Shown here in pieces: positions 18,501 through 29,534 of a DNA stretch of 64,000 bases. The position numbers were made by a program, and so were the translations under genes. The notes beneath the pieces were generated by a model that worked only from the letters and a program-made list of their open reading frames with translations, had not been told where the DNA came from and ran no database searches. This DNA is from Gavia stellata. Lineage: Eukaryota; Chordata; Aves; Gaviiformes; Gaviidae. The stretch spans positions 1,429,208-1,493,207 of the forward strand of contig NC_082619.1 in assembly GCF_030936135.1 (NCBI RefSeq), written 5' to 3'. Each line of letters starts with the position of its first letter. Position 1 is the stretch's first letter.

Positions 18501-21500
18501 GCTGGTGTTTTGACAAAGCCACCTACAGAAACCAAGTTACAGAGAACCGTGTGTCTGGGCTTGACCCCGGCAACCTGATGTTAAATGTCAGGTGTGCGCA
18601 ACACCTCCCGGGCAAAATCCTCGTGCTTTCCTGCTGGTAACCTCTCCTATGAGCCCTGCTGCACCCTCCCGCCCTCCCAGCTAGCAAACCGAGGTGCTAA
18701 TAGCACGCACAGCCGGAGCCAGTGCTGCCAGCCCAGGAGAGCCCAGCGGCTCCTCCGCTCTCTGCTCTGACCTCCAGGCATGAGGGAATTAGGAAGGGAA
18801 GAGGATAACTCTGCTCTTCCAGGCAAGGTGCTTTGTCCCACGGCAGGGCTGCGCCCGCGCAGAGCTAGCCCTCCGGCCCCAGCCTGAGCCCCGTGCCGCA
18901 CGCTGCAGCGTCGCTGCCCGAGCCTGCTCTGCCAGGGCTGCAACCCCCCGCCGCCCTGGGAGGTCCGCAGCGGTGGAGGGCAGGGGAAAGCAGAGACCAG
19001 CTCCTCCAGGTGTTCCCAGGGCTCTCGGGCGCTGCGCGGAGCCCCTCGGCCCCCTGAGCCGCAGGGAGGACGGCGTTGGGTTTCTCTGCGGTGGTGTCAC
19101 CGTGCCCAGCCGACACAGTGGCCCACGAGGGGATATTTCAGGGTCAGCTGTGTCACCCGTGTCCACCCCCAGGGCTCAGGGGCCGCTGGGAATCCCGGCC
19201 CCACTCCAGCCCTGCCCATGCCGAAGCTGTCAGCGTTGTCGAGGCTGTGGCAACCTCAGTCCCGGCTGCAGAGCGGCAGCTCCAGGATCTGGGCACCGCG
19301 CGAGGGAGCAGCAGCCGGGCAGGTGGGAGGACGGAGCCGAGGAAGTGCTTTGCGCTGATGCCTGCCCCGCGGACAGGGCAGCCCCTTCGCCCAGCGGGTG
19401 CCCGGGGCTAGCGGCTGGCAGGAGGGTCCCGGTGGGAGCCGGGCACGGGGCTGGGGCAGCTGCAGCTCCCAGCACGCGCTGCGCCCGAGATGAGCTGCCG
19501 AGGCTCTGCAGAAAGACCTGCTGTGCAGTTCTGACTCAGGTGATTTCCAGGTTATTGAAAACATAGCTATTCCTATTCAAAGATTAGTCAATTATTTTTA
19601 AGATGAAAAGGAAACTCAGCAGCATTCTCAAGAGCTGGTTTGACCTGTGAACTCAAAACCTCTCCTGCCAACACTGAAAACGTGTGCCTGCTCTTTTTGT
19701 GATGCTCTGGTTGTAACGCGGTGCTTCGGGTGGTCAGCAACGCCCGGTGCAAAGCTCGTCAGTGGTCACCGCCGGGTGCCCTGCCTGTGCTGGGGCTGCA
19801 GGGGCTCGGGGATGCCTCAGCACAGCGCATGGCCGCGGGACAGGGCTGCGTGCCGGGCAGGGGCCGCTGTGCCCGCCTGCCTCGGGCTGGGAAGGCAGCT
19901 CTGCTCTCCTCGCCCTGCGAGACAAGGGCTTCTTCCCAGGGCCCCTCGCAGCAGAGCTGCTGGCAGCAAAGGGAGCACGGAGACATGAATTCTGCAGCCG
20001 CGAGGAAGCCAAGTGGCGGTTCACGGAGGATGAGGGGAAAGCACTGACAAGACGGGATCCTGGGCAGCATCTGCATCGTGAGCCGTGGTGCGGGCAGCAC
20101 GCGGGCACACCGCCACGCCGTCCCGGCACCAGCTCCTCCCATGGCACCTGGCAGTGCCCGCACCCATGCAGCAGCTCGGGTGCCAGCCCGAGCACCGTGG
20201 GGCAGCTGCGCCGCTCACGATCTGAGCGTTCAACAGAACTGTCATTTCTCCTCAGCCTGTTTCATCTTCCCTTAAATTGCCGACCATTTCTCCCAAGCCT
20301 CTGAACCGCCTCACCTGCAGGACCAGCCCTGCGGTGTCTTTTCCACAAGGCTCCCTCCTTTCTCATTTTTGGTCCCATTGCTTTTCAGTTTCATTCCTTT
20401 ACATGAAACACAAGCTGTGGCTTTGTGTGGGATGGGCTGTGCTTCATCTCAGGACTCTTAAATTCAGTGGCTGCCAGATCTGACTCACAAGCTGATAGCA
20501 GAGTGACAGGACATCAGCTGGTCTCCCAAAGAGGGGAGAATAAAGCCAAGCCGGGGTGAAGCCAGGGAGGGGATCTGCTGCTGGAGCCATCCTCCCCTGC
20601 CCATCCCTATGGCTGGCCCTCAGCAGAGGAACAGCCGTCAGCGAGGGAGACCCTCTCCCCACTGCCGGGCACCCAGCACCCCCGCCCTGTGCCCGTACTC
20701 CCCATGGCCCCAGCGGAGTGGAGCTGAAGCCTGCGTGTCCCTGGGTGCCACGAGAGGCAGGCGTGCCGCCGTGCCGTGCCGTGCCCGAGGTCCTGCCACC
20801 GGGCGCCGGAGGACGGCTCGGTAGGGCTGCTGGACCCACCCTGCAGCTGGTGAATTTGCTGGTGCTCTGGCAAGGCTGTGAGTTTGTGGAAGCCCGTGGG
20901 CTTTAGCAGGAAGGATGAGGTAGGGGAAAAAGCAGAAATCTCCCACTTTGGGCATTTAAGATGGCTCTTTGAGAAGCCACTTTGTTGCGGCAAAGGGACC
21001 TGAGGTCCTGCGTCTCTGTGCCCACCAAGCCAGGGACTGCTCTAAAGCCTTTTGAGGATGTCCAGAGCACTCTCGGTTTCTCTTGCTCTTTCTATCTGTG
21101 TCCTTTCCATCAATTCCCCAGTGGGAAATTCCTCTTTTCGAGACAAATCACTCTCCATCACGAGGGCCCCTGGGTTTGCACAGGCCCCAGGAAAGCCCTC
21201 AAGCAAGCTCTGTTGTAATTCAGCCTGCCAGAAGGCAAAGCAGAGGACTCGCAGTCCGCTGGGTGGTAATTCAGGTCCTAGCACCCGAGGCCAGTGCCAC
21301 CAGACAGGCAGGACACCACCGTGGGGCCGGAGTCCCGCGGCCACACGCACCACGGCCGTACCGGGGCCCCGGGTCTAGCTGGGAGCTGCCAGAGCCCTGG
21401 GGACGGCTTACAGTCCCCTCCGCTGCACCCAGCTTCAGGGCTTGCGATGCCACCCATGTGCCTCGGTGGCTGCAGGACACATAATAGCCCAGAGGCTGGC

Positions 21501-21812
21501 ACCCGGCCCCCAAAACGGGGAATGGCAAATTGCAGACTGAAGCAGGGGGGTACGGGCTGAGCCCAGAGGAAGGGAAAGCAGGAACCCCCTCCTGAGGCTC
21601 CAGGGCTCCCCAGGGCTGGCTACCATCTGGCCGGCTTTAGCCGCTGGCAGGAGAGGGCATTAGCCCAAGGGGACGCTGCTGGGTGGGTGCTGTGCTCAGG
21701 AACATCCCTGCGATGGGTCATCCTAGGTGCTAGCGCGCGCCCCCCCGTGCTGAGCTTTTAACCTCTCCTTTAAAAATGAGGCAGCAAAGGCAGACACATG
21801 CTTTACTCCTCT

Positions 21813-21822
21813 TTTCCCTTTC
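21813..21822 (-). promoter_or_regulatory. IL10RA: ISRE/PU.1-like motif upstream of IL10RA
   Basis: The minus strand reads GAAAGGGAAA, an interferon-response or ETS-IRF type composite. It lies about 290 bp upstream of the IL10RA start codon. A GGAAGTGG ETS core (near 21945) and a GACGTCA CRE-like site (near 21995) lie between it and the ATG. This suits a receptor expressed in haematopoietic cells, but motif presence alone is weak evidence. Confidence 0.3.
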
Positions 21823-22104
21823 TCAGTGATGTACCGTTTTGTTCAGAAAAGCCCCCAAAGCTCTTCCTTTAAGGCTGCTTGCAGGAAATGCCCAGCCTGG
21901 GCTGCGAGATGAGTTGTGCGTGAGTGGGTGGACAGTAAAGAAAAGTGGAAGTGGCTACGCAGCTACTTTCCTCCCGCTGCGCTAACACCTCCGAGACGTC
22001 ACTGAGCCAGCCTCCAGGGGAAAAACAAGCCTTCGGCAGCCTGCCACAGCAGAGCTCGCACCCCGCTCGCCCAGCCCCGCGCCCGCAGAGGATGCTGAGC
22101 CAGC

Positions 22105-25100
22105 ATGGCCCCCTCCGCCATGGCCCTGGCACTGTGCGTGGCACTGCGCGTGGCACTGCTCCTCGCCCAGCAGACAGATGGTGAGTCTCTCTTGCCCACA
22201 CCGCGCTGGCTTTTGGCTCCCTGCTCGCTGTGTCCGAGCCCCGTGGCTCCCGGCAGGCTGCTCTGCTCCCCTCCGTGCCCGAGATGCTGGCACCAGGCTG
22301 GGGACCGAGACGGGGAAGGCATGTGGGATGGGGCGTGAGCGGAGCTTTTGGGGTTCGGAGCTGCAGCTCGGACACCGTTGCTGGTGGGTCAGGGCTCAGG
22401 CTGGCGGTGCTTAGAGCAGGACACAGCCAGGGCTCCCTGCTCGCCTTTTCGCTGTTCGGGAGCCTGAAGGTTGTGTTAGTCCTCAGGTCCCGGTTATCTC
22501 CACCAGCGTGGACCACAGTATCTTGCCTTGCGGTGAAACGCTCCCGCTAGCGCAGTGCTCTGCTGACAGCCATCTTCCTGGGCAGCGGCGCGGCTTAGTG
22601 TTTGCCGGCAGACAGCGGCTGCTGAGGAAGCCAGCACGGAAAGGGTGACAGATGTTATCTAGTGATGGCAGGTGACAATACCGAAAATCAGGCAGGAGGT
22701 GTGAAACAGTCTGTTTCTCCCAGACAGCAGATAAGCAAAACAGGAAAGCTGAATCCAAACAGAGCTGCTAGTGAACAGCAGGGGCGGTCAGCGATGCAAA
22801 TACAGCAGGCTCCTTTCTTGGGCCAGAAAAGCACCGGGATCCTCTCAGCTGGGCTGAGCTGCGCTCTCCCCAGAAGAGAGAGGAAGGGAAAGAGGGGGGC
22901 GAACAACCGCTGAGACTTGGAAGTGGGACAGGCCTGGGCAAATCCTTGAGTGAGGGCTGAGCCTGCAGCTTTTCGGGCGGGTGGTCACTGCTGAACACGC
23001 GGGGCCAAGCTCCAGGCGAGCCGTCGAGGAAGCAATCGCGAGGAGCTCTGCCCAGCGGTCACCGGTGGGACGGGACGCCGTGCCACCTTGCCTAACGCTC
23101 GCCTTCCGTCCCGCAGGTGAGCAGCTGGCGAGCCCCACGGATGTGCGCTTTGCTGCCGAGATAGCGCATCACCTGCTGCAGTGGAAGCCGGGACACGACA
23201 CCCCCAGAGGTGTCCTCTACGAAGTGGAGCACAAAGTGTGAGTACAGCGGTGGGGGCACAAGGGGGTTTGGCCCCTGCCCGGGATCTGATACCGACAGCG
23301 GTGACAACCGAGGTCCTGGCACCTGCCTGCACCGCTCTCACCCCAGGCGCTTCTCCCCGCAGCTATGGCACGAACTTCTCCTGGACAGCCATCCCAAAGT
23401 GCATGAAGATCTCGGAGCAGTCCTGCGACCTCACGTACTACACCCTGGATCCTTCCCTGCGCTACTACGCACGGGTCAGGGCCGTGTTTGGAAACCACAC
23501 GTCCCTGTGGCAAAGGACCAATTCTTTCTCCCCGCAAGAAGGTAGGCTGGGTGTCTGCCTCCACCCGCGGCCGGGGGCTTTGGGGAAGGCGGAGGTCAGG
23601 GTGCCAAAGTGCTGGGGAAGAACTTTGGGATGGGTGAGAGCGGGGATGTCTCTCTCCTCATACCTCGCTGGAGGGCAGCCGGGCTGCAGGACGGGACAGG
23701 GCACCGGCTGCGAGGAACAGCCACGGCTCAGTCCACCGCTGCAAAGGCTCTTATTGCTGCAAACAGGAGAAAAACCCTAACGTGCTCTTCCGACTGACTT
23801 GTTTCCAGCCAGCCTGCGCCTCTCGGGCCAGAGCCTCTCCGTGACGGGCAACACCATCCACGTGCAGCTGCAGCTGCTCCTCAGGGCGGGGAACCGCACC
23901 GTGAGATACGACGACATACAGAAGCATGCGAGGCGATACTGGGTGTATGTCAGGAGGGCTCAGGACAATCGGACGGTGAGATGAGTTGCTGGTCCCGTGC
24001 TGTCCCCATCTGTCACACGCAGTGCTGCTCAAGTTGAAAAACACATTTTTTAAGTAGTCTTCTGAAAAACTTCATGTTGAGCTCTCTCGCAGCCACAACA
24101 TCACAGAGAGGTGTCTCTGCATGTTTTATTGTAGCGGGTCCCCCAACTCTTGTTGGGGTTTTGGGTCTAGCTGCTGTCAGCTGTACTGCTAAGCACCCTG
24201 GGGACCTTCACCAGGGGACAGCGGAGGCGGTGGGAGGAAAGCACGGGGCCCAGGACTCCCGCAGGAGCTGGGGGCTCTCAGGCACCAGCCCGCGCTCTGG
24301 TCGTTTCAGTACGAAGTGGCGAAGACCACCCCGGAGTTCAACATTAGCAACCTCTTCTGGGACACGGAGTACTGCATCAGCGTGGAGCCCGACGTGGCCA
24401 GCCGGCGCACCCACGCCACGCGCACCACCGAGCAGTGCGTCACCATCGGCGAGAGAGACAGTAAGTGGCAGGGGAGCCAGGGAAGGGGAGGCCTTGCGGG
24501 ACACGGATCCTCCTCAGCCTCCTGGCCCTGGAGGTGCGGGGGTCCGCACCAGGGTGGCCGCTCTGCCCCTCCGCTGCGGGGCCTTCGTGCCATGTGCACC
24601 AAGGAGTCTGCCTTCCCCCCCTCCACCTGGGCACGTCCTCTCTTGCAGTGAGCGCAGAGCTCGTCCTGAGCATTGGCAGCTCCTCCTTCATCACCCTGTT
24701 GTTCTTGGGCCTCCTGGGAGTTCTGCTGGTGTGCACCTACATAAAGAAACCCATGAGGCCGCCGTCCGTCCTGGTAAGGCAGCCGGGCACGCGGCACCCT
24801 TTGCGGCGGGCACGAGGGTGCAGCCTGGGGTAGCTGTTGGGAGAGACAGGCAACAAGCAGGGACGAAGCATGGCTCACCCCCCTCTTTCCTCTCCTTCCC
24901 AGAAGTCTTTCATAAAGCAGAGCTCGCTCTGGGTGGAGCAGGAGTCCTCGTCCTCGGGCAGCCCGGACACAGACCCCGTCCAGCAGCTGTTCCTGTGCCA
25001 GAAGGAGACCCAGCCGGACAGTGGCCCCGACGGCAGCACCCGCACAGCCCCACCACCCCCGGAGAAGGGCTGGAGCCTCCCCATGTGGCTTGAAGACCGC

Positions 25101-25901
25101 GTGTCCCTGCTGGGGCGGGGGGCCATGGGGAGCGCCGACAGCAGCTGCGCCAGCACCGACAGCGGCATTTGCCTGCACACCTCCTCCTCCTCCTCCTCTG
25201 AGCTGAGCTGCTCCTCCAGCCCCGAGCCCCAGGGCTACAAGCGGCAGCTGCCCACCGGCGACGACAGTGGCGTGGGCTTGGAGAGCACCTGCCCTCGCCC
25301 CACGTGCCCCTCCGGCAGCGGGACCGCCAGCCCGGCAGAAGCCAGGCAGCCCTGCGGAGGGGAGCTCGGCCTCTCCCCCGCCGCTGGCCAGGACAGCCAG
25401 CAAGATGTGGAGCACCGTGGGTACCTGCAGCAGTCCAAGGGCACGGTGGAGCCCAGGCAGGACACAGCCAAGGGGGTGCCCTTCTCGGGCTGTGCAGGAT
25501 CCCCGCAGGGCCTGGGCAGCACCGACATTGTGCTGGATGTGGAGTGCTCCGAGCTGGCTCTGGCCAAAGGGTATTTGAAGCAGTCCTCTCCCGAGCAGCC
25601 CCACAGCCACGCACAGGACCTTGCTCCGCGGGGGGCCCCTCAGGAGCCCACTACCTGGGACTTTTCCAGCCATCTGGGGCCCCGAGCCCCCGCCCTGCTG
25701 AGCTATGGGGTGCCGGGTGCTCCCTTGGCCTCCAAAGCCAGCCCCGAGCTCCTGAAAGCTCCCTTCAACCTGAGCATCTTCAACACTGACCTCCTGGGGA
25801 CGCTGCCCCTCGTCTCCAGCCTTGGCACCAATGAGTGGCTCACGCTGCAAATCAACCCCCTGAGCCTGCTCAACGGGGACAGCAAGGACAGCCGCCTGTG
25901 A
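22105..25901 (+). CDS. IL10RA: Interleukin-10 receptor subunit alpha
   Basis: Seven exons: 22105-22180, 23117-23237, 23363-23541, 23809-23975, 24310-24460, 24649-24773, 24903-25901, all with GT/AG sites and matching phases (605 aa; human 578). The ATG has A at -3 and G at +4. The order is a signal peptide (about 1-24), two fibronectin-III type cytokine-receptor domains, a membrane helix (about 239-262) and a long cytoplasmic tail. It binds IL-10 and signals with IL10RB through JAK1 and STAT3. The juxtamembrane MRPPSVL matches the human Box1 region. Two docking tyrosines, Y447 (GYLQQ) and Y497 (GYLKQ), fall at almost exactly the human positions (446 and 496). TDSGICL and the C-terminal FNTDLLGTLPLVSSL are also shared with human. 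An additional YKRQ motif sits at Y385. Extracellular NFS, NHT and NRT are candidate N-glycosylation sites. A Ser run near residue 370 comes from a CTC repeat. Confidence 0.95.
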
Positions 25902-26689
25902 GCCGTCCCCGTGCTGGGGAGTGGGTGACCGCCAGCCCCACGCGCTGACCCAACTACCTCTTCTAGCCACTGCCCATGGGGAGCAGCTACTCCAAATAAG
26001 CTACCGCCGACCCCTGAATGCTACTGCGTCGGACTGAGCAGTACCCCAGCCAGGACTCGCCTGGGAAGCACTGGCTTAGCTGCTTCTGGGGCTGCTTTGG
26101 CCCCGGTAGCACTGCAGCCAGCCCCCAGCACGCCCGCACCTTTCCTCCAGCCAGTCTCTGGTGTAAAGCTAACAAGACACGGGGAGGGGCTGCGCTGGAG
26201 GGGTTCACCCCCCCTCCTCTGACCACCAAGCCCAGGGATACACACCAGGACGTTTCCAAAGGGCGATCCTGTCTTGTCCGACCTCCCCAGCAGCCCAGTG
26301 AGGGGCACGCAGCCCCCGGGCTCAGGGGCACCCTGGGGGCCGGCACCAGCCCTGCGCTTGCCCTCCCCACTCCCCCTTTGACAGGCGAGCGCTGGGCTCC
26401 TCCAGCTGACGTCCGTGCCGCTGACGCCGTCCAAACCTTTCACAACACAGAGGCTGAAAGCGAAGAGCAGCCTGACGTCAGCCATCCTGCTGCTGGGAGC
26501 ACGGAGCTCCCACCCTGGCTGGCCTCACCTGGGGGGAGCGAGGGACCTTCCTGACCCCTACAGAGACCCTGCAGCCCCTGTGGCAGAGACCCGGGGCGCT
26601 GGCTACCTCCGACCGGGTGCAGGGTGCTTGCAGCAGCTGCCATGTGAGCCCAGCCTGAGCCAGGGCAGCCCTGTCCACACTATGGTCCA

Positions 26690-26775
26690 TGTTCTGCCAC
26701 TATTGCATACAGACATTATTTATTCTATTTAATTTGTAAATACAGAAAGGATTTATTTCATCCAGTCATCTGTAC
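26690..26775 (+). promoter_or_regulatory. IL10RA: AU-rich element, probable IL10RA 3' UTR end
   Basis: About 0.8 kb after the IL10RA stop there is an abrupt AT-rich patch with three ATTTA pentamers (in ATTATTTATT, CTATTTAATT and GGATTTATTT). AUUUA clusters are known instability elements in immune mRNAs. No canonical AATAAA was found close by, so the exact 3' end is unknown. Confidence 0.4.
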
Positions 26776-29534
26776 ATCCTCTTGTAAGGTCAAGCTGTGC
26801 TTTCTATTTTGAGACACGGACATTCCCCCGCAGCAAAAGGCAACATGCCTTTGCCTCACATGGGGAAGAGGGTTTCCACATCACAACTGGAAAAAAAGGA
26901 GAACAAAGGCAGCCCACTGAGAGCTTCACACTCATCTGAGGACCAGGGTAGTTGTCCCAGACGAGTGTCGTGTTGTGGGAGCAGGCACCGGAGGAGGAGC
27001 AGGGAAAAGGACACGGGCAGCTTGCGGTGATTTCACAGGGGTGCAGTGGGTGTGCAGCGCGTCCCGCGGGGCAGCGGCTCGGGGACCGCACCCCAGGGAA
27101 GGACAGGAGCACCTCCAGGGCAGAGCGGAACAAGCCGAAACCGGAGGGTGGGGGAATTGTTTCTGTCAGAGCGGAAACAAGCGTGAGATGGGAACGACTT
27201 ACCGTGGGCTACATTTCACTCCTGCCAGGTCACTGGAGAGTTTTTCCAAAAGTCGCTTAGTTTCAAAGAACCTGCACGGTGGGATGGTCCCATTAAAACC
27301 GTTGGTGGAAACCCAGCTGGGGGAGTACGCTTTTTTCAGGTGGAAACATGAATCACTGCAGTCAGGAGAAGGGTTGTTGATGCATTGCCACATTTCCGCC
27401 TGTTATGTCTGACGTAGCACTGCCGACACCAAAGACGGGCTCCCCGCTTCACGGCTGCTGGCCGTGGTGGGGCCCCGTTGCAGCTGCACCGCCGATGCCA
27501 ACCGCCTGCAGCCTCCTGCCCTTCCATGCCCACCAGCTCTTCTGCCTCTGGGTATTTTGGGGTTTGTGGTTTTTTGCCTTTTTTTTTTAAGCTTTCTCTG
27601 AAAAACGGAGTCATCAAAACTAAGCGTGACTTTTTTTTTTTTTCTTATAAATACTCCTGACGTCAAGCTCTGCGGCCGGATCCCACGCAGTGCCGGGTGC
27701 TGCCGGTTCCTGCTCGCTGTGGAAGGCTCCAGCTGGCAGTGTCCAGGGGCAGCACCCGCGGCCGAGAGTGGCAGCGTTCCCCCCCCCACTGCGAGCGGCC
27801 AGTGCTCGCCTTTCAACGAAACCCAGATGAGTTTGCCAGAAAGCCACAGACCACGCGCTTTGGCTTCAATAGCTGACAGCACGGACGGTCCCTCCAACTC
27901 TCTGGAAATCCCAGATGCTCACATTTTCCTGAATTAAGTCACAGCCTAACGCACGGAGGACATTCAGCTCTGACTCCTCTTGCAAGCAGCTCTCCTCCTC
28001 CCGCTCCTCCTTGCAGTGGGGAGCATCGCACCTCAGCTGCCCCCATGCAAACACCTTTCCTCCCCCAGCACCGGCCCATGCAAATGCTTCCAACGCCGGG
28101 GCTGCGGAGCCCCCGGCCTCGCACAAACCCTGCGAGCAGCAGCACGGCGGGCACGGGGAAGGAGAAGGGGGGGCTTGCGGCTGGCCGCCAGCTCCCTTGC
28201 GAGCCAGGGAGCAGACTGGGGCTCTCCGCTCCCTCCTCACCAGCTTCCCTACACACAGCAGTGCGGTCTCCAAGTTTCTCTTCCTTTTCCTTCTGAGAAA
28301 GCAGTTTGCAAAGAAACAGTCCCAAGCCCCCGTGCCTCGCCAGCCCCCGCCTGCCGGGCAGGGGCCCCCTCCAAGGGCTGCAGCAGCTTTGCCAGGGCTG
28401 CTTTTGCGCTCCAGGCGCTTCCACGGCCGGTTGCTCTGCCGAGGTTGAAGGCGGCTGGCACGAGAAAGCCACAAGAAAGCCCACAGGGGCTTTCTGAAGT
28501 ATTTGCTTGCACTATCAGTGCGGAGGACAAATTTCCACATTGGTCCAGATATTTGACGGAGGAGGGAAGTTACGGCATTTTCCCCTATTGCACAAAACCA
28601 GCCATCCAGTTCTGTGGCTCATTGCCACCCTTTTTAGCTGGTTCCCTGCACTCCCACTGCCCCGTTCACCAACAGCTTGGCCCAAGGTCTCCTGGGCACG
28701 CAGCCAGCTGGTCCCCGGGGCTGGGGTGCCTCTGAGCCACGGGGATCCACCGGGAAGATGGCTTTTCTCTCCAGGATGTGTGCTGAGGAAGGCTGGGATA
28801 AGGCAGCTCCCCCTTCCTTAACCTCCAGCGAGGGGAGGCTGAGCCAGTGCACTGGCATGGGGACGGCAGCCGGGCTCGGGCACCTTCCAGCGCTGCCCAT
28901 GGCCAGGGAGGGCCAGGAAGAGAAATGCAGCTGCGGGGAGCAGATGGAGAAGCTCTTTTAAAAAACAGAAACTGCATCATTCCAATTTCAGTAGAAATCC
29001 AGCTTATTCAGGGGCTGTTTTTTAAAGAAGCAAGAACAGAGGAGTTCCCCCGTGGCTGGTTTTGGTTGCTCTTTCTGTCGCTGCTGGAGGTGGGCGTGCA
29101 GCAGCATGGGGTAGTGGCACAGGGAGCACATGGGCTCCAGCCCCAGCCCCGAGCTGCCTTCACCCCCGGCCACACGCCCCGTCCCAGGGGCGACAACGGG
29201 GCGCAGGGAGGGGGATGCAAACCAAAGCCTGCATGGGGAGAAATAAAACCTGAGCCCCAGGAAAGCCCCTGATGCCCCACAGGCGTGGGGAGGACTTTTC
29301 CAGGAAAAACCCAGGGAAAGCTGCAATGACCAGGGGCTACGAGGAAGCACAGAGGAGCACCCACTGCTGCAGCAGCCCCCAGCGCTGGCTGCTCCCCGGC
29401 GCTGCGGGGCAGCCGCACCGCGCTGCTGCTGTGGGCTGTGCTGGGGGGCATACACAGCCAGGGACCCGCTCACCCACCGCCAGGCAGGGAGGAGGGGGGT
29501 GATGTCCTACCTGCACACCAGCCCGGCTCCCGCC
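26776..29534. other. Region between IL10RA and SMIM35 without recognised coding exons
   Basis: No exon was recognised here. The stretch includes T runs near 27580 and 27630-27643 and mixed GC-rich DNA. The 3' end of SMIM35 on the minus strand and the tail of IL10RA on the plus strand probably both extend into it. I found no convincing polyadenylation hexamer for SMIM35. Confidence 0.4.

Larger units (their letters stand above)
12201..22104. other. Intergenic region between TMPRSS13 and IL10RA
   Basis: The 5' ends of TMPRSS13 (minus) and IL10RA (plus) face each other across about 9.9 kb. No protein-coding exon was recognised. The region holds a SINE relic near 15.3 kb, a palindrome at 15466-15481, an AT-richer part near 13.4-14.0 kb, a GTGCC triplet repeat near 20.77 kb, and the presumed IL10RA promoter at the right end. 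Upstream untranslated exons of either gene could lie here unseen. Confidence 0.5.

Noticed and set aside
24306-25970. Long minus-strand open frame opposite IL10RA
   Set aside because: It is the shadow of the IL10RA tail exon and upstream exons, with no conserved motif and a composition typical of GC-rich antisense reading.
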